A stretch of DNA of 64,000 nucleotides from MFD09286-c1 sp963701015 (GTDB taxonomy: Bacteria > Bacteroidota > Bacteroidia > Bacteroidales > DTGW01): the NCBI GenBank assembly GCA_963701015.1, contig OY969556.1:3968001-4032000 (forward strand), given 5' to 3'. The notes below the pieces were generated by a model, which searched no databases, was not told where the DNA came from, and saw only the letters and a list, made by a program, of their open reading frames with translations. A program made the translations under genes and the position numbers. Shown piece after piece: positions 32,692-42,342 of the stretch. Each line of letters opens with the position of its first letter. Position 1 is the first letter of the stretch.

Positions 32692-34335
32692 ATGCAGTAC
32701 TGGAAAACATTTATAAGGTATTTAATTTTTGGTACATGCTTTTTATTTGTAAATAGTATTAACTCAACAGCACAATTTAATTACTTTAATAATGGTACAC
32801 TTTATAGTAAATCTATAGGACAAATGATTTTTCCCATAGGCTGGACAGCCTGTGATGCATTTAGCAATCCTGATATGTATTCATTCTATGTTCCTTATCC
32901 TGAGGGTTTTGGCGATACTATTTTCCCGGTAAACGGTTCAACATTCTTATTTATGCGAACTCGTGGAAAATATCATATCAATGATCCCGGACCATATACC
33001 TATGAATATATAACTGAAAAGTTGAAGCAACCTTTGGTAAAAGATTCAACGTACATGTTCGACTTTTTTTATTGTTTTAACAGTCATTTGCTCTATGAAG
33101 ATTTATATACTCCGAATATTGCATTTCCAGTACGATTAGAACTTTGGGTCGGACATGACTCTTGTGCAAATGAAAAGCTTTTAATGCAAACAGAACCTTT
33201 GCAAGATACTGTATGGACTGAACGTCATTGCACTTTTATTTTGAATGATACTTCATATTCCTATATACGTGTAACAACAAACTGGGATTCCATGACAATG
33301 AATAGTAAACATGAATCATATAATGGTATGATTTTGTTGGACTCTCTCAGCATAATAAAACTTCCAGGTATAGGAAATCCAATAAATACATTTAATATAT
33401 ATTATAATGGAGCTGGCAAAACCACTTTGAATGCAAATTATGGGACATCCTATACCTGGCTTCCACATGAAAATCTTTCTGCCTATAATATTAAATCTCC
33501 AACCATGTATGCTTATACCTCAAAATATTATGTTGCTGAAGGTTCATTATCTACTTGCTCAATTATAGAAGCTTTCAATATTATTTTAAATTGTGATAGT
33601 TTATATCCTACTTTTTATAAAGATTCTTCCGAATTATATTATAATCCACATAGGATTGAATATTTACATTCACCATTGGGCACAAAATATTTATGGACGC
33701 CCGGATACTTTCTATCTGATTCCATTACATGCTGCCCTGTAATAGAATCATATAACAAATATTTTGTTGCAAAAATATGGGATGAAAATAATTGTCCTTA
33801 TAATGAATTATTCAAACTATTAATCAATTGCGATACTATAGTGACTAACAAATCAATAATAACATTAGATACAACAGTAGAAAAGCATCCACATATTTTA
33901 TTAAGGCCTTCGTATGGTGAAGTGGATAGCAGTTGGACTCCATCAACATGGCTTAGTTGCATTGATTGTCTTGAACCATTTTCCGACCCTTATAACGCAA
34001 TTAATTATAAAATAAAACTCATTGATAAATATGGATGTATTCATTATGAAAAGTTTAATATAAATTTTGAATTATTTGTTCCGAATGTTATAACCCCAAA
34101 TGGAGATGGGTTTAATGATTGTTTCAGGATTACAGGCTTGCCGGAAAATTCAACAGTAAAGATATTTTCAAAAAATGGTATAATGGTTTATTCTGCATCG
34201 CCATATAATGATTCGGATTGTTGGAATGGAACCGATGGAAATGGAAGAATTCTTGAAACTGGTACTTATTGGTACATTATCGAAAATTCAGAAAAAAGCT
34301 TATATCTTAAAGGATTTCTTCTTGTATTGAAATAA
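32692..34335 (+). CDS. Secreted protein with T9SS type B (gliding-motility-associated) C-terminal domain
   Basis: A 547-residue secreted protein with a hydrophobic N-terminal signal (FIRYLIFGTCFLFVNSINSTAQ). The first half resembles a carbohydrate-binding or jelly-roll region (PYPEGFGDTIFPVNGSTFLFMRTRGKYH); the middle has three short cysteine-containing segments of PKD-like character. The last 90 residues form the type B sorting domain: FVPNVITPNGDGFNDCFRI, VKIFSKNGIMVY, CWNGTDGNGRILETGTYWY. It is exported through T9SS and fixed to the surface or released. Its target is unknown; neighbouring glycan-active genes suggest a glycan ligand. Confidence 0.88.
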   Translation: MQYWKTFIRYLIFGTCFLFVNSINSTAQFNYFNNGTLYSKSIGQMIFPIGWTACDAFSNPDMYSFYVPYPEGFGDTIFPVNGSTFLFMRTRGKYHINDPGPYTYEYITEKLKQPLVKDSTYMFDFFYCFNSHLLYEDLYTPNIAFPVRLELWVGHDSCANEKLLMQTEPLQDTVWTERHCTFILNDTSYSYIRVTTNWDSMTMNSKHESYNGMILLDSLSIIKLPGIGNPINTFNIYYNGAGKTTLNANYGTSYTWLPHENLSAYNIKSPTMYAYTSKYYVAEGSLSTCSIIEAFNIILNCDSLYPTFYKDSSELYYNPHRIEYLHSPLGTKYLWTPGYFLSDSITCCPVIESYNKYFVAKIWDENNCPYNELFKLLINCDTIVTNKSIITLDTTVEKHPHILLRPSYGEVDSSWTPSTWLSCIDCLEPFSDPYNAINYKIKLIDKYGCIHYEKFNINFELFVPNVITPNGDGFNDCFRITGLPENSTVKIFSKNGIMVYSASPYNDSDCWNGTDGNGRILETGTYWYIIENSEKSLYLKGFLLVLK

Positions 34336-34347
34336 GAATTTTAAATT

Positions 34348-34383
34348 AAAAAAAGCCAGAATAAGATTTCGCTTATCCTGGCT
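34348..34383 (-). terminator. Intrinsic terminator after the GH39-like gene
   Basis: Twelve-bp arms at 34354-34365 and 34372-34383 with one mismatch and a 6-nt loop. On the minus strand the stem is followed directly by seven T (A-run at 34348-34354). It lies about 60 bp past the stop of the leftward GH39-like gene, and also just past the stop of the convergent T9SS gene, where it may act weakly in the other direction. Confidence 0.72.
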
Positions 34384-34441
34384 AACAACTTGCTAAAACC
34401 ATTAAAAAACACTTACCTAACAAAAAACTAAATATGAAACA

Positions 34442-36031
34442 TTAAATTTTTTTAAGTATAACCAGAACTACATCATTATCGTTGATATCAAATATTTTTT
34501 GAAACTTTCCATTTGTTATTTCAGTAATTTTTTGGCCTATAGGCAACTCTCCATTACAAACCGATTTAATCGTTTCAGCTTGTCTTTTTGAAAGTTGTGA
34601 AGGTGCTCCTAAATCTAAATAAGTTGTATAAGCATCATTAACCCTATAACCGGTTTTATATATTTGCACAAGGTATTTTCCGTCCGGAACATTCATTAAC
34701 TGATAATCTACTTGTCCTTTAGTAATTGCCGGTTGCTCTTTTTTATAAAAAACCTGATCATTGGTAGAATCTTCAGGTGCAATTGGATCGAATTGCCAGA
34801 AGAGACATTGGATATCGCCATTATTGTTTTTGCAAACCCATGACGATGAATCGGAATTTACAAGTTCGGTTTTACCCAGCATACCAACATATTGAAATGC
34901 ATAATATGCTGGCTTTTTAATACCTTGGTAATTAATAAGCCCAAAACCACCGTGAAAAGGTGTCATTCTTGGGCCATTTTCTTCAAATATATCGGTAAAC
35001 ACCCAGTACGACATTGAATTCACATATTCCTGTGCACCTTTAATTTTATCCAGAATAAATGGAGCCTGTTGATAGGTGTCATGAATATAATCAGTTGGGG
35101 TATAGGATGAACTCCATTCAGTAAAATGTAATTCAAGTTTTGAAAGTGGCGATTTATTTAATATTTCACGAGAGTGGATCATTCGACTAGTTACTGCTTT
35201 TCTGTCAGTATCTAAAATGGTACCCTGTGTTCCGTTTTCATCAAAGAACCCTTGTTTTACGCCATAAGCATGTGTTGAAATAAAATCAACTGGTATATTG
35301 TTTTTTACACAATAATTCTCAAATTTTTCTTCATATTCATAAGGAATAGCTGATGCAGGTCCACCAACCCTATATTCTTTTGAAATGCTTTTTATTGCTT
35401 CAGCCGTGGTTTTGTATAGTTTAAAATACTCTTCAATTGGATGGTTATAAAAAGGTTTAATATCAGGTTCATTCCAAACTTCGAAATACCATGTTTTTAC
35501 TTCATCAAAACCATATCTGTCCTTAAAATGCAATACCAAATGCTTTATTAAATCAGCCCATTTATCGTACGATTTTGGAGGAGAAATATTTCCTTTCCAC
35601 CAGAATACATATGAATTTTCACTTGCGAGTTCATTGGGCATAAAAGCTAATTCAACAAAAGGTTTTAAATGGATACTTAGCAAGAAATCGTATAGTTGGT
35701 CAATATATTGAAAGTTATAGATCGGGTTTCCTTTTTTGTCTTCTTTGTAAACGCCCATATCATCACATAACAAACCGTGCATGCGGATATATTTAAACCC
35801 AATTTCGTTTTGAACAATTGCAAGTTGTTGCTGCCAATCAGCACGTAATCCTTCATTTGCACGACCGGCGCCAATACATTCCCTAAAAACCTGTGAGAAA
35901 TTTCCTCGTACATTGTTGTAATCAGCAGAAATAATTCTTTTTGGCAATTGTTGTTCGTCTGGTCTTTTCTGACCATATATGTTGTTGAATAAGAAAAGAA
36001 AAATTATAATAACTGCTAAAATTTGTCTCAT
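34442..36031 (-). CDS. GH39-like glycoside hydrolase (beta-xylosidase type)
   Basis: A 529-residue secreted enzyme with a signal peptide (MRQILAVIIIFLFLFNNIYG). It is an (alpha/beta)8 retaining glycosidase of clan GH-A: the acid/base Glu is E188 in YFEVWNEPD and the nucleophile is E305 in LHFTEWSSS. The sequence RMHGLLCDDMGVY near residue 83 and the tail beta domain fit GH39, which includes beta-xylosidases and alpha-iduronidases. Substrate is undecided. It is a single gene, converging with the T9SS type B protein and ending at a good terminator. Confidence 0.85.
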   Translation of the reverse strand: MRQILAVIIIFLFLFNNIYGQKRPDEQQLPKRIISADYNNVRGNFSQVFRECIGAGRANEGLRADWQQQLAIVQNEIGFKYIRMHGLLCDDMGVYKEDKKGNPIYNFQYIDQLYDFLLSIHLKPFVELAFMPNELASENSYVFWWKGNISPPKSYDKWADLIKHLVLHFKDRYGFDEVKTWYFEVWNEPDIKPFYNHPIEEYFKLYKTTAEAIKSISKEYRVGGPASAIPYEYEEKFENYCVKNNIPVDFISTHAYGVKQGFFDENGTQGTILDTDRKAVTSRMIHSREILNKSPLSKLELHFTEWSSSYTPTDYIHDTYQQAPFILDKIKGAQEYVNSMSYWVFTDIFEENGPRMTPFHGGFGLINYQGIKKPAYYAFQYVGMLGKTELVNSDSSSWVCKNNNGDIQCLFWQFDPIAPEDSTNDQVFYKKEQPAITKGQVDYQLMNVPDGKYLVQIYKTGYRVNDAYTTYLDLGAPSQLSKRQAETIKSVCNGELPIGQKITEITNGKFQKIFDINDNDVVLVILKKI

Positions 36032-36058
36032 AAGATTTATTATTAAATTTTAATAAAA

Positions 36059-36184
36059 TTAAAAGATAAATTTTGTTATTAAAATTATCGCTGCGCAAAT
36101 TACAATCATCAAAATAATTTCAAGTATTAAAACCCTAAGGTATTTTCTATTTTTATATTTGCTTATTTCATCAGGTTCTATCAC
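36059..36184 (-). CDS. Possible small membrane protein (41 residues)
   Basis: A minus-strand frame with a GTG start at 36182-36184 and TAA stop at 36059-36061. It would encode a charged N-terminus (MIEPDEISKYKNRKYLR) and one hydrophobic helix (VLILEIILMIVICAAIILITKF). A TATTTTTG box is placed about 30 bp upstream, just after the RND terminator, which would give it its own promoter. No ATG start exists because an in-frame stop lies just before. It may be chance, since AT-rich DNA often encodes hydrophobic stretches. Confidence 0.35.
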   Translation of the reverse strand: MIEPDEISKYKNRKYLRVLILEIILMIVICAAIILITKFIF

Positions 36185-36223
36185 TTGTTTTTTAAAATTA
36201 AATTAAAAAGTATGCAAAAATAT

Positions 36224-36247
36224 AAAAGCCCTCGAAGGAGGGCTTTT
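36224..36247 (-). terminator. Intrinsic terminator of the RND efflux operon
   Basis: Perfect 10-bp arms AAAAGCCCTC (36224-36233) and GAGGGCTTTT (36238-36247) with a GAAG tetraloop. Both strands have T after the stem (minus: TTTTATATTTTTG; plus: TTTTAGTTTTC), so it is bidirectional. It lies about 100 bp beyond the stop of the RND permease gene. Confidence 0.85.
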
Positions 36248-36344
36248 AGTTTTCAATCAAAGAATAGTAAAAATTGATCGGAATTCTTATTTGTCTTAAT
36301 ACATATGTTTCATAATACAAGATAAATTTTTAACAATTCAAATT

Positions 36345-39300
36345 TTAATATTCGTTTAGTTCGTCTTCTTCAAATAGTTCACGACGTGTTTCAATTTTTG
36401 ATTTGTGTCTCGATTTTAAAAATTTTAATTTACCAGTGTATGTAATAAAATACATTGCTGGAATTAATACCAAAGTTAAAAATGTCGCGAAACTTAATCC
36501 AAATATTATTGTCCATGAAAGTGGACCAAAGAATAATTGGTTATCACCACCAAAATGAATATGAGGGTTCCAATTACACAACAAGTTTCCAAAATCAATA
36601 TTAAAACCTATTGCAAGAGGAATAAGTCCTAGTATAGTTGCAGTTGCTGTTAATAAAACTGGTGTAATACGTGTCTTCCCTCCTTGGACTATGGCATCAC
36701 GTGTTCGAAGTCCCTTATTCTTCATTACATCAATAAACTCAACAAGCAAAATTCCATTCCTTACTACAATGCCTGCAAGTGCTACAATACCCATACCTGA
36801 CATTATAATAGAAAAATTCATTCTAAATATTATATATCCAAGTAATACACCAATGATGCTAAATAATACTTCAGAAAGTATAATAGCTGTTCGGCCCAGG
36901 GAATTGAATTGTGTAATAAGAATAAATAAAATTAGAAATAAACTCAGCAACATGGCCTTTCCAAGAAAAGCTGATGTTTCCTTTTGGTCTTCTTGTTCTC
37001 CGGTAATTTTAATATCCATTCCTTCTGGTAATTGGAAGTTTTTAATCGACTTCTTTACCTTTGCTATAACTTCGTTTGCTGTATATCCTTTTGTTGTATT
37101 CGAATATACAGTGATAACACGCTTTAAATTGGTACGGTCAATTCCACCAACTGTTTGACTATACCCAATTTTAGCAACTGATGAAAGTGGGATTTGTCTT
37201 AGCAGTCCAGAATTCATATCGCGATAGGTAACCCTGAGGTTCATTAGTTTGTCAATATCCTCTCGTTGATCTTTTTGGTAACGCAGCATAATCGGATATT
37301 GATCTTCATTTTCACGGAATTTGCTCGATTCTTTTCCAAAAATAGCTGTTCTTAACTCTGTACCAGCCTGACCGGTTGAAATACCTTCATTATTTGCCCG
37401 AACACGATCAATATTAACAACTATTTCTGGTTTTGTACGTTCGAAGTCTGTTTTAAATTTTTCAGCTCCAGGTATTTTCAATGAATCTAAATATCTAATA
37501 AATCCGTATGATGTTTCTATTAATTGATCAAGATCGTCACCAGAAATTTCTATATTAATAGGTTTCCCTGTTGGTGGCCCCATTGCAGCTTTATCTACCG
37601 ATATTTGAACACCCGGTATATCTTTTAAGCATTCACGCATAGTATCCATATAATGCAATGTATTTGGAATTTTGCGTTTTGCCCATTCTAAAAAGTTTAC
37701 GCTTATTTTTGCTTTGTTAGAGGTAATTTGACCTCCATCAAATGGATTACTTGATGCACCTAATGCAACATTTGCAACAATAGATTCAACATCTGAGTTA
37801 TTTTCACCAATAGCATGGGTAACTCGTTTTTCTATTATTTGAGCAATGCTATCAGTATAGTTAACTTGTGTTCCAATTGGGAAGGTTGCGTAAACATAAA
37901 TATTTTGAGGCTGGTTACTTGGGAATAGTTCAACTTTTGGTCCGAATGAACCAGTTAAAATGAAAGTTAGGACTAAAGCAATAAATGTTCCCCAAAGTAA
38001 TCGATATGGATTTTTCCCCTTTATTGCCCAACGAACGAGTTCATCATATTTATTCATAATACCTGGAATAACTTTTTTCTGAAAATATTCCAACACCTTA
38101 TAGATATACAGATTATGGCCGATATAGCTTATTCCAATAAACAAAACAAAAGAGGCTAATCCAAATGTAATTGTACCCATCTTGAATTTGGCCAAAATGA
38201 AAATGAATAAAGCAAAGGCTAAAATAATTCCTCCAACTTTGAAAACTTTTTTACGGTGATAAACTACCGTATCATCATCGTCATGAGTCATAAAATCAAC
38301 AGCAAATACCGGATTAAATATATACGCAACAATTAATGAGGCAAAAAGCGTTATGATAAGTGTAATTGGTATGTAAAACATGAATTGACCAATTACTCCT
38401 GGCCAAAAAGCAAGTGGAAAGAATGGAGCAAGAGTTGTAAGAGTGCCCGATAAAATTGGCTTAAACACTTCCCCTGCGGCCATTTTTGCGGCAGTTTTTA
38501 TGTCAACATGTGATTTTTTAAATATGCGGTGCGTATTTTCTATTACTACAATAGCATCATCAACCACAATACCAAGTGCAAATATAAAAGAAAACATTAC
38601 TAACATATTCATTGTAAATCCGATACCCGGCAAAACAATATAAGCAATTGCCATACTAAGAGGTACCGAAAGTCCAACGAAAAGTGCATTTGTTAGTCCC
38701 ATGAAAAACATAAGTACAATGGTAACCAGTATAAAACCTATAATTATAGTATTATTAAGTTCTTTAAGCAAGCTACGTGTACGTTGGCTCTGGTCACCTG
38801 TAATTCCAATTTTTAGTTCTTTTGGGAATTTGTCCTTTTGGAGTTCTTTTATGGCTTTGTCAATATTATCAGCAGCATCTAAAAGATTTTTTCCGCTTTT
38901 TTTAATTACATTGAGTGTTACAACATTTTTTCCATCGAAACGAGCAAAGGTTTCCTGATCTCTATAACCGTCTGTAATAGTTGCTATATCTTTAAGTTTT
39001 ACTAAAGCACCACTACCCGAAGTAAGCGTGATATTGCGAATTTGGTCCATGTTTGTGAATTCACCAACAATATGTACACTGCGGGTCATATTCTGCATGT
39101 CGATATTACCAGCTGAAATTGTAAGATTTTCAGATGATATAGCTCTGTCAATATCATTAAAGCTAACACTGGCAGCTTGCATACGAAACATATCAACGTC
39201 AACTTTTATTTCCCTATCTAACGCTCCAACTATATCAACCCTTGTTATTTCAGGAAAACTTTCAATTTTATCCTGTAATATTTTTGCATATTTTTTGAGC

Positions 39301-39776
39301 TTTGGTAAATCGTAATTTCCCGAGAGGTTTATATTCATAATAGGTATTTCAGAAAAATCAACTTCTTTAACAGATGGTTCCTGTTTTAAGTCGCTTGGTA
39401 AGTCGTTTTTCGTTTTATCTACTGCATCTTTGATACGCTGTTTAGCTTCCGGAATTGGGATACCTGTATTAAATTCTACAATTATCATGGAAAAATCCTG
39501 AACACTTTTGCTGCTGATTTTTTTAACACCACTGGCAGCTTTAATATTTTTTTCAAGTGGGCGTGTTATCAAATTTTCCATATCTTCTGGCGATGTGCCA
39601 GGGTAAATTGTAGTTACAAAAATTTGTGGGATAACAATTTCCGGAAATTGTTCCTTAGCTATTTGATTATAATTGATTAGCCCAAAAATTGCGATAATAA
39701 TTGCAAGTACATATACACTTGTTTTATTATCTATACTCCAGCTAGTTGGTCTAAATTCTTTAAATTTTTCTTTCAT
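36345..39776 (-). CDS. RND efflux transporter, inner-membrane permease
   Basis: A 1143-residue RND pump subunit. N-terminal TM1 is followed by the periplasmic porter loops and by TM2-6, then a second copy of the same pattern. The TM4 proton-relay motif GIVVDDAIVVIENTHR is intact. IYPGTSPEDMENLITRPLEKNI and GPPTGKPINIEISG are typical of the AcrB/HAE-1 and related family. An extra hydrophobic and basic segment around residues 500-560 (HRKKVFKVGGIILAFALFIFILAKF) lengthens it compared with the usual 1030-1050. Substrate cannot be inferred. It is the last gene of the tetR-tolC-adaptor-permease operon, and the drug or metal is unknown. Confidence 0.93.
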   Translation of the reverse strand: MKEKFKEFRPTSWSIDNKTSVYVLAIIIAIFGLINYNQIAKEQFPEIVIPQIFVTTIYPGTSPEDMENLITRPLEKNIKAASGVKKISSKSVQDFSMIIVEFNTGIPIPEAKQRIKDAVDKTKNDLPSDLKQEPSVKEVDFSEIPIMNINLSGNYDLPKLKKYAKILQDKIESFPEITRVDIVGALDREIKVDVDMFRMQAASVSFNDIDRAISSENLTISAGNIDMQNMTRSVHIVGEFTNMDQIRNITLTSGSGALVKLKDIATITDGYRDQETFARFDGKNVVTLNVIKKSGKNLLDAADNIDKAIKELQKDKFPKELKIGITGDQSQRTRSLLKELNNTIIIGFILVTIVLMFFMGLTNALFVGLSVPLSMAIAYIVLPGIGFTMNMLVMFSFIFALGIVVDDAIVVIENTHRIFKKSHVDIKTAAKMAAGEVFKPILSGTLTTLAPFFPLAFWPGVIGQFMFYIPITLIITLFASLIVAYIFNPVFAVDFMTHDDDDTVVYHRKKVFKVGGIILAFALFIFILAKFKMGTITFGLASFVLFIGISYIGHNLYIYKVLEYFQKKVIPGIMNKYDELVRWAIKGKNPYRLLWGTFIALVLTFILTGSFGPKVELFPSNQPQNIYVYATFPIGTQVNYTDSIAQIIEKRVTHAIGENNSDVESIVANVALGASSNPFDGGQITSNKAKISVNFLEWAKRKIPNTLHYMDTMRECLKDIPGVQISVDKAAMGPPTGKPINIEISGDDLDQLIETSYGFIRYLDSLKIPGAEKFKTDFERTKPEIVVNIDRVRANNEGISTGQAGTELRTAIFGKESSKFRENEDQYPIMLRYQKDQREDIDKLMNLRVTYRDMNSGLLRQIPLSSVAKIGYSQTVGGIDRTNLKRVITVYSNTTKGYTANEVIAKVKKSIKNFQLPEGMDIKITGEQEDQKETSAFLGKAMLLSLFLILFILITQFNSLGRTAIILSEVLFSIIGVLLGYIIFRMNFSIIMSGMGIVALAGIVVRNGILLVEFIDVMKNKGLRTRDAIVQGGKTRITPVLLTATATILGLIPLAIGFNIDFGNLLCNWNPHIHFGGDNQLFFGPLSWTIIFGLSFATFLTLVLIPAMYFITYTGKLKFLKSRHKSKIETRRELFEEDELNEY

Positions 39777-39888
39777 TTTTAATTTTTTTTGAATAAAGAA
39801 TAAGGAACAAAGAATAAAAACAAATTGACTTATTGGATATAAATCTTTATTCTTTGATCATTACAATTTTATTGGTATTTCTAATTCT

Positions 39889-40995
39889 TTAAAAATTAAT
39901 AATTTGTCCGTTTTCTATATCAAGGTAACCGTCTGAAATAACTAAATCACCAGTTTTAAGCCCTGATTTTATTTCTGTAAGTCCTTGATAAGTCACCCCA
40001 CAAACAATAGGTATCCTTTTGGCAATATCTCTATTTCCAGTTTTTTCTGCAATTAGCACATAGTTGCCCAATTTGTCAGTTTGAACTTCATTAATTGGTA
40101 CAACTAAAGCGTTCTTATCCTGATAATCGTTAATTTTCAAAACAGCAATCATGTTGGCCTTTAAATTCGGGTCAACATCAGCAAGTCTCACGGTTACTGA
40201 GAATGTACGGTTGGTAGGATTAATAAATTTACTGCTGAAATTTATTTTACCAACTACTTCTTTTTTAAGGTCAGGGAAAAATACTTTTACAATATCGCCA
40301 TTATTTACCTGCGATGTATAAGCTTCAGCAATATCGGCCATAACTTTAATGGTTGAAAAGTTTACAACCCTGAAAGCTATAAGTCCCGGGTTCATCATCT
40401 GTCCCACTTTCAAAGGAATATCTTCTACATTGCCATCAACAGGCGATGTAATTGACATTTGTGCAATTTGATCCTTTAATGTGGCAATTCTTCTTTCCAA
40501 GCCTTCTTTATTATTTTTTGCAGTTAAGTATTGCACTTCGCTGCCAATTTTTTGATCCCATAAAGCTTTTTGTTTTTCGTACATGCTATTGGCAAAATCG
40601 TATCCGGTTTGCAGTTCAACCAAATTTTTCTGTAAAACTTTATCATCAAGTTTTGCCAAAACCTGTCCTTTCGAAACATGGTCGCCTTCTTTTACAAATA
40701 TTTGATTAACAATTCCACCCATTTGTGTACTTACGTTTACATTTTCGTCGCCATCAACCCTGCCTTGTACTTCGATATAGTGGTTAAACAGGCTGGGTTT
40801 AAGTTCAGTAACAGCAACCCTTGTGCCCAGGATTAAATTTGAAGAATCTGATTTAGCAAGTTCGTCTTCAATAGTTTTAATTTTTTCGTTCAGGGCATCA
40901 CGATCTTTTTTCATTTTCACCAATTCGGCCTGTTTGTCCTGATGGCAAGCAACCATTAGTATTATTAAAGCTAAACTTATAATTTTTGTTTTCAT
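39889..40995 (-). CDS. RND efflux periplasmic adaptor (membrane-fusion) lipoprotein
   Basis: A 368-residue adaptor. The N-terminus MKTKIISLALIILMVAC has a lipobox with C17, and a coiled-coil of charged residues (KKDRDALNEKIKTIEDELAKS) follows. The biotinyl-lipoyl-like half VNQIFVKEGDHVSKGQVLAKLDD and its partner SITSPVDGNVEDIPLKVGQMMNPG bracket the helical hairpin. The beta-barrel part VMADIAEAYTSQVNNGDIVKVFFPD is followed by the membrane-proximal domain. It links the RND permease to the outer-membrane TolC-type channel. It lies 112 bp upstream of the permease and 27 bp after the TolC gene, in one operon. Confidence 0.93.
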   Translation of the reverse strand: MKTKIISLALIILMVACHQDKQAELVKMKKDRDALNEKIKTIEDELAKSDSSNLILGTRVAVTELKPSLFNHYIEVQGRVDGDENVNVSTQMGGIVNQIFVKEGDHVSKGQVLAKLDDKVLQKNLVELQTGYDFANSMYEKQKALWDQKIGSEVQYLTAKNNKEGLERRIATLKDQIAQMSITSPVDGNVEDIPLKVGQMMNPGLIAFRVVNFSTIKVMADIAEAYTSQVNNGDIVKVFFPDLKKEVVGKINFSSKFINPTNRTFSVTVRLADVDPNLKANMIAVLKINDYQDKNALVVPINEVQTDKLGNYVLIAEKTGNRDIAKRIPIVCGVTYQGLTEIKSGLKTGDLVISDGYLDIENGQIINF

Positions 40996-41022
40996 ATATA
41001 ATTTATTTTTATTGTTTTCTGT

Positions 41023-42339
41023 TTATTTTGCTTGTATTAAAATCTTTTCCAATTTTTCTTTTGCCGAAACCATATCAACTATAGCACTGTAATAATTTGA
41101 TTGGTTCTGAATATATTGGTTTTGTGTTTGTGTTAATTCAATACTGGAAACCATGCCTTGTTTATACTTCAATAATGTCCGGTTGTAAATTTTTTCAGCA
41201 AGTGCCAGATTTTCCTTTGATGTATTGTATTTATCAACAGATGAGATATAAGAAGATTGCGATTCACTAAAGCTTAATTTTAATCCGTCAGCCATTTGCT
41301 GTTTTGTAAATAGCGCTTTTTGGTACGAATATTTTGCCTGGCTAATTCTTGCTAAACGTTGACCACTCGTAAAAATAGGAATGGATAGACTTATTCCTAC
41401 AACATCAGGTGGATTTAATGATATTGCAGTTTTATTTAAAAGGTTCTCATGTTGATAATAAGAAGAAATTTCAGGTAAAAATGCCGATTTATTTAAAAGA
41501 AGGTTCATCTTCATCAATTTTGCCTGTGTATCTAAAAGTTTATAATCAACATTATTTTCCAGTATAAAATTTTGCGTAGCTAAGTTTATATTGTTGTTGA
41601 AATTACTAATTAGACCATGAATGCTATCAGTTAAAATCAATTTGGAATCTAAATCAGCTCCTAACTGAAATTTCAACATCCTTTCAGCAATTTCTGATTG
41701 ACGATGCATTAAATCTGCTGAATTTTTAAGTGTGTTTGTTGTAAGTTGCAATTGTTCAACATCAGTTTCATCAACCATACCTTGTTGCAACATTTTCTTC
41801 ATATCACTTAAAATCTGTTCAGTATTCTGATAAGTTGAATCAAGCAAAAGTTTATTTTCATTTGCCACCAATACCAATAGATAGGCATTTGTAACAGATT
41901 CATCCAGGTCATTCTTTGATTTTGTTAAGGATAATTCCGAAAATCCTTTATATATTTTAGCAGTTTGCAAACCAACTATATAAGAACCACTAAAAATAAT
42001 CTGGGATACTGTTAAATCTAAAGTTGACGACCATTTTATGTCATTAATGTTGGTAGTGGGAGGAATAAATTCTTTATATAGTGCAGGAATAGTAATCATA
42101 TAACTATACGCCAATTTACCACTCACCTGAGGAAGACCAATTGCTGTAGTTTCCCAAATTTTTTTCTTTGCCGATTCCAAATCCAAGGTACTGTTCTTTA
42201 TTACCGGGCTGTTTTCCTGCGCATAAGCTTTTGCTTCAGCCAAAGAAAAGTGCAGAACAGAATCTTTCTTTTCCTGGGCCTGTAATAACAACGGTACTGA
42301 TAAACCCGCCAATCCCAATAAAACATTCTTAATTCTCAT
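41023..42339 (-). CDS. TolC-family outer-membrane efflux channel
   Basis: A 438-residue outer-membrane factor with a signal peptide (MRIKNVLLGLAGLSVPLLLQAQ). Long amphipathic helices repeat in two halves, each with the pattern of outer membrane efflux proteins: SLAEAKAYAQENSPVIKN near the start and, in the second half, NVDYKLLDTQAKLMKMNLLLNKSAFLPEISSYYQHE. The LSIPIFTSGQRLARISQAKYSYQKA strand-helix is characteristic. Length is as expected. Trimeric TolC-like channels complete the tripartite pump with the adaptor and RND permease encoded downstream. Its start lies 3 bp after the stop of the TetR-type regulator. Confidence 0.92.
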   Translation of the reverse strand: MRIKNVLLGLAGLSVPLLLQAQEKKDSVLHFSLAEAKAYAQENSPVIKNSTLDLESAKKKIWETTAIGLPQVSGKLAYSYMITIPALYKEFIPPTTNINDIKWSSTLDLTVSQIIFSGSYIVGLQTAKIYKGFSELSLTKSKNDLDESVTNAYLLVLVANENKLLLDSTYQNTEQILSDMKKMLQQGMVDETDVEQLQLTTNTLKNSADLMHRQSEIAERMLKFQLGADLDSKLILTDSIHGLISNFNNNINLATQNFILENNVDYKLLDTQAKLMKMNLLLNKSAFLPEISSYYQHENLLNKTAISLNPPDVVGISLSIPIFTSGQRLARISQAKYSYQKALFTKQQMADGLKLSFSESQSSYISSVDKYNTSKENLALAEKIYNRTLLKYKQGMVSSIELTQTQNQYIQNQSNYYSAIVDMVSAKEKLEKILIQAK

Positions 42340-42342
42340 AAT

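Larger units (their letters stand above)
36032..36344. other. Intergenic region between GH39-like gene and RND operon
   Basis: About 310 bp. It contains the RND-operon terminator at 36224-36247 and a possible 41-residue membrane peptide gene at 36059-36184 (both listed). Minus-strand TATTTTTG at about 36211-36218 resembles a -7 box for that peptide. Nothing else is evident. Confidence 0.4.

Noticed and set aside
34354..34383. Terminator for the rightward T9SS gene
   Set aside because: The T-run follows the stem only on the minus strand, so it belongs mainly to the GH39-like gene.
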